A DNA stretch of 64,000 nt from Pedobacter lusitanus (GTDB taxonomy: Bacteria > Bacteroidota > Bacteroidia > Sphingobacteriales > Sphingobacteriaceae): assembly GCF_040026395.1 (NCBI RefSeq), contig NZ_CP157278.1:2356001-2420000 (forward strand), read 5' to 3'. Below the pieces are notes generated by a model. It was not told the origin of the DNA. It did no database searches and worked only from the letters and a program-made list of their open reading frames with translations. The position numbers and the translations under genes are program-made. Every line of letters starts with the position of its first letter. Within the stretch, counting starts at the first letter, position 1. Positions 44,479-53,962 of the stretch are shown piece after piece.

Positions 44479-45255
44479 TTATTTAGCTCCTGTGATCTCA
44501 TTGTAAACACCGTTCCAGAGATTGATCCGCTGTTGCAGTGAAGCTACTGTAATTTCTTCTGCAGCTTTCCATGCAGTTTCATTATCTCCGCAAAGTTCTG
44601 CAGTCATATCAAGTGCCAGATGACTGTGATGATCACCATCAACTTCAATATGTCTGTCCAGATAATATTTAATCAGGGATAACTGATCCGGGAATTTCCT
44701 GTTCAGATCACCTACAATAGAGATAAACATATTCGGGATTAAATCTTCTCTGCCAAAAGTAAAGGCTGCAGACTGTAAGTGAGATTCTTTACTGTCTATA
44801 ACTTTGAAAGTAAAATCTACAAACTCACGGGCCTCTGCCGGTACTCCTGCTGCCTGATACGCAGCGGTCAGCGAATTAGTCTCTTTTAAAGCACTGATAA
44901 ATTTATGAATAGCTGTCGTATCTGCACCGCACTGATCCATAGCTTCCAGATACATTTCATAATGACTTTTACGAATGCCTGCGCCATCTACATCAGATTC
45001 TTCACCGGCAACGATTTCATTAATCAGATACCTTGTATTTGCATTCCCAACGGGAAACCATGGTGTAGTGGTACAGGTCAGTCCAATCTGTAAAGATTTA
45101 AGCAGGGACATAAAATCCCATACCGCATAAACGTGGTACTGCATAAAAATCTTAAGATCATCCAGATTATTAATTACGGAGTAAACCTTATGGTTAATTA
45201 TTTCTTGTCTTAATGGCTCTATTACCTTTTGTATCCTAACAATATGTTGATTCAT
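44479..45255 (-). CDS. DUF3050 family protein, heme-oxygenase-like fold
   Basis: A 258-residue all-helical protein with the DUF3050 opening (VIEPLRQEIINHKVYSVI, YHVYAVWDFMSLLKSLQ), His in HVYAVWDF and DGDHHSHLALDM that could bind metal. The family is related to heme-oxygenase-like (diiron) proteins by fold; activity unknown. Monocistronic. Confidence 0.88.
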   Translation of the reverse strand: MNQHIVRIQKVIEPLRQEIINHKVYSVINNLDDLKIFMQYHVYAVWDFMSLLKSLQIGLTCTTTPWFPVGNANTRYLINEIVAGEESDVDGAGIRKSHYEMYLEAMDQCGADTTAIHKFISALKETNSLTAAYQAAGVPAEAREFVDFTFKVIDSKESHLQSAAFTFGREDLIPNMFISIVGDLNRKFPDQLSLIKYYLDRHIEVDGDHHSHLALDMTAELCGDNETAWKAAEEITVASLQQRINLWNGVYNEITGAK

Positions 45256-45368
45256 TGTTTTTCTATTTGTTCATGATCAGGCAGCAAATTTATCTTAATC
45301 AATTGAATGTTTTACACCTACTGGTTTAATTTTTTAATAAAATTACTTTAATGAGAAGTTGGTATGAT

Positions 45369-46337
45369 TTACGCTACAGTTAGCATAATTTTACCAATAT
45401 GGGTGCTACTTTCCAGTAATCGCTGGGCATCAGCTGCCTGCGCTAAAGGAAATACTTTATAAATTACAGGTCTGATCTTTTTTGCTGCAATCAGCGGCCA
45501 GACGATCTGCTCAATTTCTGCTGCCAGGGTAGCTTTATAATCAGCTGTTCTGGGTTTAAGCATGCTTCCGGTAAGCACCAGCCTTTTACTCATCATTTGT
45601 AAAATATCAATCTCCGATTTAGATCCGTTCATCGCATTGATGAAGGTAATCCTGCCATCAGGATTCAGAATATCCATGTTTTTCAGGGTATTCTCTCCTC
45701 CTGTCATATCTAAAATAACATCAATACCGATAGGCTTAAGCAGCGCAGCAAAATCCTCCGTTTTGTAGTTTATTGCTTTCGTTGCACCCAGTTCTTCACA
45801 AAAGAGGCATTTTTCTGGTGTACCTGCTGTTGCATAAGCTTTACCACCCATCGCTACAATCATTTGTATCGCAGTTACTCCGATTCCACTGGTACCTCCA
45901 TGAACAAGAAAATTTTCACCAGCTCTAAAACTGGCATCCTTAAATACATTAGACCATATGGTAAAAATAGTTTCTGGCAGAGATGCTGCTTCTTCAAATG
46001 TCATTCCTTCTGGTACAGGCAAACACAATCTTCCATCAACAGCTTTGTACTGTGCATATCCGCCACCGGCGATCAATGCACATACCTCATCTCCCGTTTT
46101 CCATCTTTTAACATCCGGTCCTACGGCAGTGATGATACCAGAGATCTCCAGACCTGGAATTTCTCTTTCAATAACAGTCCCATAAGGATTACTGCTCCTT
46201 GAAATCACATCACTGCGATTGAGTCCCGCAGCTTTTATTTTGATCAGAACCTCATTTCCATGAGGCACTGGAGTATCCACCTGCTCCAGTTGAAGTACTT
46301 CTGGTCCGCCTTTTTCTGTAATAACTATAGCATCCAT
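45369..46337 (-). CDS. NAD(P)H quinone oxidoreductase, zinc-free MDR (PIG3-like)
   Basis: A 322-residue MDR protein: N-terminal GroES-like domain (EVLIKIKAAGLNRSDVISR) and Rossmann AENFLVHGGTSGIGVTAIQM. No structural-zinc Cys cluster, as in the quinone oxidoreductase group. Its 5' end overlaps the VirJ-like gene's 3' end by 13 nt, so they form a leftward operon starting with the VirJ-like gene. Confidence 0.9.
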   Translation of the reverse strand: MDAIVITEKGGPEVLQLEQVDTPVPHGNEVLIKIKAAGLNRSDVISRSSNPYGTVIEREIPGLEISGIITAVGPDVKRWKTGDEVCALIAGGGYAQYKAVDGRLCLPVPEGMTFEEAASLPETIFTIWSNVFKDASFRAGENFLVHGGTSGIGVTAIQMIVAMGGKAYATAGTPEKCLFCEELGATKAINYKTEDFAALLKPIGIDVILDMTGGENTLKNMDILNPDGRITFINAMNGSKSEIDILQMMSKRLVLTGSMLKPRTADYKATLAAEIEQIVWPLIAAKKIRPVIYKVFPLAQAADAQRLLESSTHIGKIMLTVA

Positions 46338-47086
46338 AATCCGTGTTCTCTGAAAAATTGAGTTCTTCTTAATCCGCGCAATGCTTTAAAAATCTCCTGA
46401 TGAGAAGTTATATCATAATGATGATCACCTGGTAAGATCTTCAGGTTAAAATTCTTCTTTTCTAATTTCTCCATCGGCCTGGGCTCTTCCTTTTCTCCGT
46501 AAAAACAGAAAACAGGCACATTGACAGCCTCTATTTCAGGTTGAACCTTATATTGCCTGTCATCTCCGGCAATATTCAGCAGATCGGATGTATGAACCTT
46601 AAAATCAGAAGTAGAATAAGGAGACATCAGCTCTAAAGCGACAACCTTATTTTTCATAGCTTCGGGCAAACGGTTATAGATAAAAGGTACTACATCGGCG
46701 CCAAAAGAATAACCCACCAGATAGATCACCCTGGTCTTATAAATGGTAGAGTACTTATAAATCAGCAAAGCCACATCATCAGCCGTTTGCTGAGGTGTTT
46801 TACTGCTCCAGAAATAACTCCGGGAATTGAAACCAATCGTATGGAATCCCTTTTGTGCAAAACCTGTAGACAACTGATCTTCAAAATCGAGCCATCCTCC
46901 ATCACCTGAAAACAGCAAAAGCAGCCTTTTGGACGAAGGAACAGCACTTTCATAAGTAATTACAGGGAGATTAAAATCATCGGTTTCAGTACCATGATGA
47001 TTTGTCGCCCTGGTCTTCATCAGAACTCCGCAACCAGAAAAAAGAAAAATAGTGATAAGGCATAAACCCCGTTGCCAATAGTTCAT
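46325..47086 (-). CDS. AcvB/VirJ-like alpha/beta-hydrolase
   Basis: A 253-residue exported protein (signal to about FSGCG, Cys about 20, possibly lipidated) with LLLLFSGDGGWLDFEDQ and the nucleophile elbow GYSFGADVVPF, late His in LPGDHHYDI. This is the VirJ domain, recently linked to lysyl-phosphatidylglycerol hydrolysis in AcvB. Last 13 nt overlap the quinone reductase start. Confidence 0.88.
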   Translation of the reverse strand: MNYWQRGLCLITIFLFSGCGVLMKTRATNHHGTETDDFNLPVITYESAVPSSKRLLLLFSGDGGWLDFEDQLSTGFAQKGFHTIGFNSRSYFWSSKTPQQTADDVALLIYKYSTIYKTRVIYLVGYSFGADVVPFIYNRLPEAMKNKVVALELMSPYSTSDFKVHTSDLLNIAGDDRQYKVQPEIEAVNVPVFCFYGEKEEPRPMEKLEKKNFNLKILPGDHHYDITSHQEIFKALRGLRRTQFFREHGLWML

Positions 47087-47173
47087 CGTAACTTTAAAAT
47101 AATAATAATCCGGATGTTAAACGTAGTTATGACATCAATCTACGTTTAAAGTTTAATAAGCTAATAGAATTCT

Positions 47174-47788
47174 CTATCCGAATTTAAACTGATCGATCCT
47201 TACCCAGTGCATTCCGGCTGCTTCGGCAGCTTGTGTTCCAGGCTTTCCATCTTCAAACACCAGGCATTTCTTCGGGTCAACACCCAATAATTCGGCCGCT
47301 TTCAAAAATGGATCTGCAAATGGTTTACCTTTAAGCGTCTCCCCTGCACAAACCATTACTTCCACATATTCACTTACACCGACAACTTCAAGTGTATGCT
47401 GCACAGCCCTGCGGTCACCGCCGGAAACTACCGCGATACGTACCCGGCCGGCATTGGCGATCAGATGTTCTGTTACATAGGTAATAGGTAAGGCTTTACC
47501 AATATATTCTTCATAATAAAGCTTTGCTTTTCTTGCAGTAAATTCTGCGGGATCCATATCAGCCTGATAACGGACATTCAATTCTTCAACTACATTGAAT
47601 ATCGGCCATCCTGCCAGTTCATCTATAATAGCGGGATCCATATCCACACCGTATTGTTTAGCTATAGCAACATAAGTTACTGTATGTGCAGGCATATTGT
47701 CTGCCAGTGTACCGTCACAATCGTATAAAAATGCTTCGTAATCTCCTTCGGTTAATTTGCTGAGTCTTGCAAAATCAGTCTCTTCCAT
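47174..47788 (-). CDS. HAD-family sugar-phosphatase/beta-phosphoglucomutase-like
   Basis: A 204-residue HAD protein: nucleophile motif DCDGTLAD (Asp23, Asp25), VVSGGDR (motif II), Lys in KGKPFADPFLKAA (motif III) and CLVFEDGKPG (motif IV). Substrate unknown, probably sugar phosphate. It follows cydB by 9 nt, so may be transcribed with it. Confidence 0.9.
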   Translation of the reverse strand: MEETDFARLSKLTEGDYEAFLYDCDGTLADNMPAHTVTYVAIAKQYGVDMDPAIIDELAGWPIFNVVEELNVRYQADMDPAEFTARKAKLYYEEYIGKALPITYVTEHLIANAGRVRIAVVSGGDRRAVQHTLEVVGVSEYVEVMVCAGETLKGKPFADPFLKAAELLGVDPKKCLVFEDGKPGTQAAEAAGMHWVRIDQFKFG

Positions 47789-47797
47789 AAAATATAT

Positions 47798-48817
47798 TTA
47801 ATGTGCTTCTTTACTCCCTCTTTTTTGCTGAAAACTGTAAATCAGATAAACCAGTGCAGGTATAATGAATATACTGCCAATAAGCAGGGCATAACCTAAT
47901 GTTTCCATCGTTTTGACCTGTCCCTGATGGGTTAATAAAGAAAGGTTATCCCCTCCTTTGAGTAGTATAATATCCGGAAAATGGCTGTAGGTCGCTGCAA
48001 AAAGAATCATCGTCACCTGAAATCCAGCCAGTAAACGCAGTATAATCGGCTTGTTCCTCAAAAGTAAAACGAACGTAATAACGAGCGAAATAGTGGCCAG
48101 TATCAGTGCTATGATTCCCGGAACATCGCTAAAAATCCAGCGCAGTAATGGAATTCCTTCTGAATGTGCAGCTAAAAATACTAATCCGCCTGCGGCCATA
48201 ACGATAAAAATTGTCCGTCTGGCTTTCCTGGTAAAAAGTTGTCTGTCCTGTTCATTTTCAGCCTCACCTATAATAAAAACAGTGGCCAGATAGGCGCAGA
48301 TAGTTACCGTGAATATTCCTACACTGGCAGAAAACCAGCTTAGCCAGCTAAAGACGTAGGCAGAAACAAAATCCTGAGCGTGCAGGTCTATTTGTCCGGA
48401 AACGGCACTTGCTGCAATAACACCTAAGAAAAATGGGGTAACCACGCTCGATATAACAAATATCGGGGTATATATTTTCTGCATATGATCCTTCACAGCA
48501 TCATAATTTCTGAAAACAAAAGCTGTTCCTCTGGCAATAATCCCCAGCAGCATACAAACCAGCGGAATATGAAGATAGATAGAAACAGTGGTGTATATTT
48601 TAGGAAAACCTACAAAAAGAATCACGATCACAATAATCAGCCACATGTGATTGGCCTCCCAGATAGGGCCAATGGCTTCATACATTTTTTTACGCATCCT
48701 TGGCCGGTTAGCTCTGGAGGTAAATAATTCTATAATTCCGGCACCAAAATCAGCTCCGCCTAATAAAATATACAACAGAATGGCTGTCCACAGAAAAATT
48801 ATTACTACGTATACCAT
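47798..48817 (-). CDS. cydB: Cytochrome bd oxidase subunit II
   Basis: A 339-residue, 8-9 TM protein with GGADFGAGIIELF and EAIGPIWEANHMWLI, the CydB signatures. With CydA it forms the quinol oxidase that reduces oxygen without proton pumping. Spacing of 3 nt to cydA shows one operon. The C-terminal KKRGSKEAH tail is short. Confidence 0.94.
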   Translation of the reverse strand: MVYVVIIFLWTAILLYILLGGADFGAGIIELFTSRANRPRMRKKMYEAIGPIWEANHMWLIIVIVILFVGFPKIYTTVSIYLHIPLVCMLLGIIARGTAFVFRNYDAVKDHMQKIYTPIFVISSVVTPFFLGVIAASAVSGQIDLHAQDFVSAYVFSWLSWFSASVGIFTVTICAYLATVFIIGEAENEQDRQLFTRKARRTIFIVMAAGGLVFLAAHSEGIPLLRWIFSDVPGIIALILATISLVITFVLLLRNKPIILRLLAGFQVTMILFAATYSHFPDIILLKGGDNLSLLTHQGQVKTMETLGYALLIGSIFIIPALVYLIYSFQQKRGSKEAH

Positions 48818-48820
48818 ATG

Positions 48821-50149
48821 TTATTGTATTTTTTTATCAGTAGATGAATCATAAAGTTTATCAACCATAGTGATCTGACGGAATAACAGCAGACTCACAA
48901 TAATGGCCAGGGATATATATACAGCTGTAAAGAGATAAAAGGAGTAGGCAATTCCAGGCATGGGTGTAACGGCATCTGCTGTACGCATCACGCCATAAAT
49001 AATCCAGGGCTGACGGCCAACTTCAGTCACTGTCCAGCCAGCTTCAAGAGCCAGAAAACCCATAGGTGTAGCAATGACAAACAGCTTGAGCATCCATTTA
49101 CTCTCTGCCCAGTTTTTCTTTTTAAACAGGGCAATAAAGTAAATCACCGCCAGACCTAACATAGCCATACCCAGCCCGACCATGATCTGAAAGGCATAAT
49201 GAACTACCGCAACCGGCGGCTGATCTTTCTGAGGAATCTGATCCAGTCCTTTAACTTCTGCATTAAAATCGCCTGTCGCCATAAAACTCAGGGCTTTAGG
49301 TATTTTAATTGCATATTTAACTGTTTTAGCAGCTGTATCAGGGATCCCGCCGATAATTAATCCTGCACCTTTTTCAGTTTGAAAATGAGCCTCCATAGCG
49401 GCTAGTTTCGCAGGCTGGCGTTGTGCGACATCCTTAGCAGAGATATCTCCGCTAATAGGTTGAAGACAGGCGGCAACAGTTCCGAAAATAGCGGCAATCT
49501 GAAATGCTTTGCGGTGAAAGTTAACATTCTGACCTTTTAAAATCATCAGTGCATGTACTCCGGCTACAGCAAAACCTGTAGAAACAAAGGCCGCCACACA
49601 CATATGCAGCGCCTGTGAAAACCAGGCCTCGTTAAACATAGCTTTCATCGGATCTATATTCAGATATTGTCCGTTGATCAAATCAAAACCGGAAGGACTG
49701 TTCATCCAGGCATTGGCAGCAACCACAAGAATACCCGACAGCAATCCGCTGATCCCCACAATTACACCGGTAAACCAATGAAACCAGGGATGAAAACGAT
49801 TCCACCCGTAAAGATAAAAGCCAAGGGCTATGGCTTCAATAAAAAAGGCTGTCCCTTCCAGTGAAAACGGCATTCCGAAGATCGGGCCCGCATGTTCCAT
49901 AAATTTGGGCCAGAGCAGCCCAAGCTCAAAAGACAATACAGTTCCGGAAACTGCCCCTGTGGCGAAGAAAATTGCTACTCCCTTACTCCATGCCCTGGTG
50001 ACATCGAGGTATACTGCTTTTTTTCTTTTTAACCAGAGATAATGGGCGGTACACATAAAGAACGGCATAACCATTCCGATACAGGAGAAAACAATGTGAA
50101 AGCCTAATGAAAAGGCCATTTGGAGTCGTGCGGCTAAGAAATCATCCAT
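48821..50149 (-). CDS. cydA: Cytochrome bd oxidase subunit I, short Q-loop type
   Basis: A 442-residue polytopic protein with axial His18 (SLGFHIVFS), MNSPSG, SGDISAKDVAQRQPAKLAAMEAHF in the Q-loop (here quoted as SGDISAKDV and QPAKLAAMEAHF) and WTVTEVGRQPWIIYG. The C-terminal part of the Q-loop found in the E. coli enzyme is missing, as in the short-loop class. First gene of cydAB; upstream is ndh on the same strand (82 nt). Confidence 0.94.
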   Translation of the reverse strand: MDDFLAARLQMAFSLGFHIVFSCIGMVMPFFMCTAHYLWLKRKKAVYLDVTRAWSKGVAIFFATGAVSGTVLSFELGLLWPKFMEHAGPIFGMPFSLEGTAFFIEAIALGFYLYGWNRFHPWFHWFTGVIVGISGLLSGILVVAANAWMNSPSGFDLINGQYLNIDPMKAMFNEAWFSQALHMCVAAFVSTGFAVAGVHALMILKGQNVNFHRKAFQIAAIFGTVAACLQPISGDISAKDVAQRQPAKLAAMEAHFQTEKGAGLIIGGIPDTAAKTVKYAIKIPKALSFMATGDFNAEVKGLDQIPQKDQPPVAVVHYAFQIMVGLGMAMLGLAVIYFIALFKKKNWAESKWMLKLFVIATPMGFLALEAGWTVTEVGRQPWIIYGVMRTADAVTPMPGIAYSFYLFTAVYISLAIIVSLLLFRQITMVDKLYDSSTDKKIQ

Positions 50150-50231
50150 GGAAACAAATGTAAGATTTATGGCTTATGAAGCCATAAATCAAAGTAGCTA
50201 AATTGCCTGATAATTGTAATAATTAACCTGT

Positions 50232-51500
50232 TTACAGATTCTTACTGGCCGGTCTGACAATCATTCTCAAAGACTGATCTTTTGTAAAGTAAGCAATCAT
50301 CCAGTTGTATAATGTTTTAATCCTGTTCCCGGAGTTAATCAGAGAGATCAGATGGATAAACAGCCACATCGCCCAGGCAATAAATCCACTGAAAAACATT
50401 TTTGGTTTGGGCAGATCAGTAACCGCTTTATTTCTGCCAATAATAGCCATTGTTCCTTTATCTACATAGAAAAAGGGTTTGGGAAGCTGGTGTGCAGCAA
50501 TCCTGATCATATTTTTACCCAGATTATCCCCCTGCTGCAGTGCTACCTGTGCCAATTGCGGATGTCCCTGCGGAAAAGCCGGATCTGTGAACTGGATACA
50601 GGTATCGCCTATCGCATAGATATCTTCCATTCCCTGTACTTTATTAAATTCATCGACCTGCAATCTTTTACCTTTTCCATAAGCTCCGGCAGATATACCT
50701 TTAAAAGTCATAGCCGTCACTCCGGCCGCCCAGATCAGATTTTTAGCTTCGATGGTACTGCCATCAGCAAAATGGACAGTATCATCCACAAAATCTTTGA
50801 CCATAACATTCAGTTTAACCTTCACCCCCATTTTTGTCAGCGTATCATAGGTATATTGCTGAGATTTTTCACTCATAGGTGCAAGTACTGATTTTAATCC
50901 GTCTACCAGATAGATTTCCCCGCCCCCACCTTTCAGTTCAGGGTAATCTTTGGAAAGAATGGTTCTTTTCATTTCAGCAAACATACCGGAAATCTCTACT
51001 CCTGTCGGCCCGCCACCGGCTACGACTACAGTCAGGAGTTTTTTACGTTCTGCCGGGTCTGTGGAACGGGAAGCTTCTTCCATCCTTTCAAGTAACGTAT
51101 TACGCATCTGCAGTGCATCAGAAACGGTTTTCATGGGTATAGCGTACTTTTCTACATTTTCCATCCCAAAGTAATTGGTTTCACAGCCGGTGGCAAAAAC
51201 CAGGTAATCATAACTGACCGGCCCGGTAGAAAGAACTGCTACCTTCTGTTCGGGTAAAACCTCTTTGAGCTCTCCCAGCCGGAACATAAAATTGCGTTTT
51301 CCTCTGAAGAGTTTACGGAAAGGATAAGTAATATTGGAAGTTTCCAGATAACCGGTAGCTACCTGGTAAAGCAGCGGAGGGAAAAAGTTGTAATTATTTT
51401 TATCTGCAAGAACTACATCGAATGATTCATTACCGGCTAGTTTTTTAGCAAGATTTACTCCCGCAAATCCTCCACCTATAATGACTACTTTTTTAGGCAT
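50232..51500 (-). CDS. ndh: Type II NADH:quinone dehydrogenase (NDH-2)
   Basis: A 422-residue FAD protein: first GxGxxG in VVIIGGGFAGVNLAK (FAD), second Rossmann VVVAGGGPTGVEISG (NADH), and DIYAIGDTC. A short hydrophobic segment near the C-terminus (FSGFIAWAMWLFIHLI) gives membrane attachment. It transfers electrons from NADH to quinone without pumping; with CydAB it makes a minimal respiratory chain. Monocistronic or first of the cyd unit. Confidence 0.92.
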   Translation of the reverse strand: MPKKVVIIGGGFAGVNLAKKLAGNESFDVVLADKNNYNFFPPLLYQVATGYLETSNITYPFRKLFRGKRNFMFRLGELKEVLPEQKVAVLSTGPVSYDYLVFATGCETNYFGMENVEKYAIPMKTVSDALQMRNTLLERMEEASRSTDPAERKKLLTVVVAGGGPTGVEISGMFAEMKRTILSKDYPELKGGGGEIYLVDGLKSVLAPMSEKSQQYTYDTLTKMGVKVKLNVMVKDFVDDTVHFADGSTIEAKNLIWAAGVTAMTFKGISAGAYGKGKRLQVDEFNKVQGMEDIYAIGDTCIQFTDPAFPQGHPQLAQVALQQGDNLGKNMIRIAAHQLPKPFFYVDKGTMAIIGRNKAVTDLPKPKMFFSGFIAWAMWLFIHLISLINSGNRIKTLYNWMIAYFTKDQSLRMIVRPASKNL

Positions 51501-51657
51501 ATGATTGAGATTTAAAAGATAAAGAACTGTTTAGATTTATTCCACACTAGCTTTAAAACAGCAATAAACGTGCTATGTTTCAGATTTATTCAAAATCCTG
51601 CCGGTAAAATTGTTTAAAGCTTATTTTGTGACAGCAGTCAAATAAATCTGTATCTTA

Positions 51658-53262
51658 ATGGGCATGAAAAAAATATCCGTGCTGCTTTTTATCTTTTGTC
51701 TCAATGGCAGTTTTTCCCTTTACGCGCAATCAACTTTTAACAGAACGCCATCATCTTTAAAAGCTGCTCCTCCTTCAGCAAATGAGAAGCCTCAGATCAA
51801 CAGTCCCGAATTCTATGGCACCAGAACCGGAAAGGAATTCTTCTATCAGCTTCCTGTAAGCGGGCAGCGACCAATGAGGTTTGAAGCTGAACATTTATCT
51901 GAGGGACTTAAGCTGGACAAAGTGACGGGAATCATTTCAGGAAAACTGGAAAAAGCGGGCCGGTATACCATAAAGATCTCCGCTCAGAATCAAAAAGGTA
52001 AAGCAGCTAAGGATTTAACTTTTGTGGCAGGTGATAAACTGGCTTTAACCCCACCTATGGGTTGGAGCAGCTGGTATAGCTATGGCAGAAAGGTAAAGGA
52101 AGAAGATATTTTAACCACGGCAAAACTAATGAAACAATATGGTCTGGAGTATTATGGATGGAGTATTCTTGAAATTGATGACCCCTGGACAAATCAGCCT
52201 GGTGAAAAAGATCCGGTATGGTCAGCTTTCAAAACCAAAACAGAAAATAAGGTTTACGAATATCATGAAGGTCCGGGAAACCTGACAGACAGAATAGGCC
52301 CCACCCGGGATCAGAACGGAGTCCTTTTACCAAATAAATATTTCACCAACATTGCTCAAACGGTCAAAGACATACATGCCTTAGGTTTTAAGGTAGGTAT
52401 TTACAGTTCACCCGGTCCTTTAACCTGTGGTGGGGTTGCGGGAAGCTATCAGCACGAAGTACAGGATGCAGCGTATTTTGCTGAAACAGGTTTTGACTAT
52501 CTGAAATATGACTGGTGCAGTTACGGCATTTTTGCAAAAGACAATTCTTTGGAAGAACTGAAAAAACCATACCGTTTAATGGGTACCGCCCTGAAAAATC
52601 AGCCGCGTGATATTATTTTTTCTTTATGTCAGTATGGAATGGGTGAGGTCTGGAAATGGGGTCATGAAACTGACGGACAGTTATGGAGAACTGGTGATGA
52701 TGTCAGAGACAACTGGAAGTCCGTTTATCATGCGTTTAAAATGCTGGCAGATAAAAGTGCTTATGTACAGCCTGGCAGATGGAATGATCCTGATATTTTA
52801 CAGATTGGTGCAGTAGGCGCTGAAAGTCGTGAAGGTAACAGTAATCATCTGAATCCTCAGGAACAAAAAACTTTAATGAGTATGTGGTGTTTGCTGAGCG
52901 CACCTTTGCTTATAGGCTCTAATATAGAACACATGGACCCCTTTACCCTATCATTATTAACCAATAATGAAGTTATTGCTATCAATCAGGATGCATTGGG
53001 TAAAGCAGCAGGGCTGAAATATACACTGGATAATCAAATAGAAATCTGGAGCAAAGATCTTTATGGCGGCGGATTTACCGTGGGTCTTTTAAATCCTACT
53101 GATCAGGAACAGAACGCAGAATTCCTGTTTGCATTGATTGGGAAAAACGGTAAATATAAAGTGCGGGATTTATGGACGAAAACGGATCTGGGCAGCGGTC
53201 TCCAGCAAATCAGTTCAAAGATTCCACCACATGGGATTTTATTGCTAAGCCTAAAAGACTAA
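51658..53262 (+). CDS. GH27 alpha-galactosidase, secreted, with N-terminal Ig-like domain
   Basis: A 534-residue exported enzyme (second Met at 51664 also possible; signal to about LYAQ). Residues ~45-125 are an Ig-like putative domain (FEAEHLSEGLKLDKVTGIIS); ~128-440 is the GH27 barrel with TPPMGWSSWYSYG, nucleophile Asp285 in YLKYDWCSYG and acid/base Asp348 (WRTGDDVRDNW). Cleaves terminal alpha-galactose from oligosaccharides in the periplasm or outside. Beta-sandwich tail (~445-534) is present. Monocistronic. Confidence 0.92.
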   Translation: MGMKKISVLLFIFCLNGSFSLYAQSTFNRTPSSLKAAPPSANEKPQINSPEFYGTRTGKEFFYQLPVSGQRPMRFEAEHLSEGLKLDKVTGIISGKLEKAGRYTIKISAQNQKGKAAKDLTFVAGDKLALTPPMGWSSWYSYGRKVKEEDILTTAKLMKQYGLEYYGWSILEIDDPWTNQPGEKDPVWSAFKTKTENKVYEYHEGPGNLTDRIGPTRDQNGVLLPNKYFTNIAQTVKDIHALGFKVGIYSSPGPLTCGGVAGSYQHEVQDAAYFAETGFDYLKYDWCSYGIFAKDNSLEELKKPYRLMGTALKNQPRDIIFSLCQYGMGEVWKWGHETDGQLWRTGDDVRDNWKSVYHAFKMLADKSAYVQPGRWNDPDILQIGAVGAESREGNSNHLNPQEQKTLMSMWCLLSAPLLIGSNIEHMDPFTLSLLTNNEVIAINQDALGKAAGLKYTLDNQIEIWSKDLYGGGFTVGLLNPTDQEQNAEFLFALIGKNGKYKVRDLWTKTDLGSGLQQISSKIPPHGILLLSLKD

Positions 53263-53342
53263 GGATCTGACTAATATACATCAGCTATCTTTTCCCCGCT
53301 TATAATCGGGTACAATTTCATTAAGTTTACAAAAAATTCATA

Positions 53343-53852
53343 ATGAGCAGCAAAGATCAGCATCCAGCAAATGTTTTAACATTCCAGAAAGGTAAGTATG
53401 TATTTACTGACCATTTAAAAGTGGTACATCCTCAAGGATTAAGCGTTCCTTTTCTTACTGCTGAAGCAATTCTGATTACAGACAACAATGGTTCACCAAA
53501 AGGTGACATTGCAACTGTTAAGGTAAGTGATCTGATCCTGAAACAATCTACTTTTATTGATGATGACGGAAGGTCCCTTGAGGCACATAAATTATATGTA
53601 TGGCCCCGTAATCTTGGCAGCACTCAGGAATGGACGGCAAATAAACTGGAATTTCTGAATCAGTTTGTACTGAATTTCCCGATTGAAATAATCTCTTCAG
53701 ATGAGTCAAACGGGGTAACCTGGAAATATATCACACCTGAGTATTTCAAAAAGATTCCGGAGGCTATTGAGGCTTCTGCCGACTTTCAGGAGTATGCAGC
53801 ACATCAAAGTGAATACTTCTTTTTGCGTCGTCCGCTGAAAGAAATAAAATAA
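53343..53852 (+). CDS. Small soluble hypothetical protein
   Basis: A 169-residue protein, no signal peptide or TM, alternating beta and helical segments; KLYVWPRNLGSTQEWTANKL is a notable aromatic stretch. It precedes the HSP90-like gene by 110 nt on the same strand and may be in the same unit. Not recognised. Confidence 0.72.
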   Translation: MSSKDQHPANVLTFQKGKYVFTDHLKVVHPQGLSVPFLTAEAILITDNNGSPKGDIATVKVSDLILKQSTFIDDDGRSLEAHKLYVWPRNLGSTQEWTANKLEFLNQFVLNFPIEIISSDESNGVTWKYITPEYFKKIPEAIEASADFQEYAAHQSEYFFLRRPLKEIK

Positions 53853-53962
53853 GTAAAGACTTTTCGTCTGTCAGTTTCCATCTGCTGCTTTATCGGAATG
53901 TAACCCTGCTGTTTAAATTCCGGTAAAACGGTCTCTCATTTAGTGATTTTTACTAAAATACT

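Noticed and set aside
50352..50891. 179-codon ORF opposite ndh
   Set aside because: Lies entirely antisense to a strongly conserved NDH-2 gene with intact motifs.
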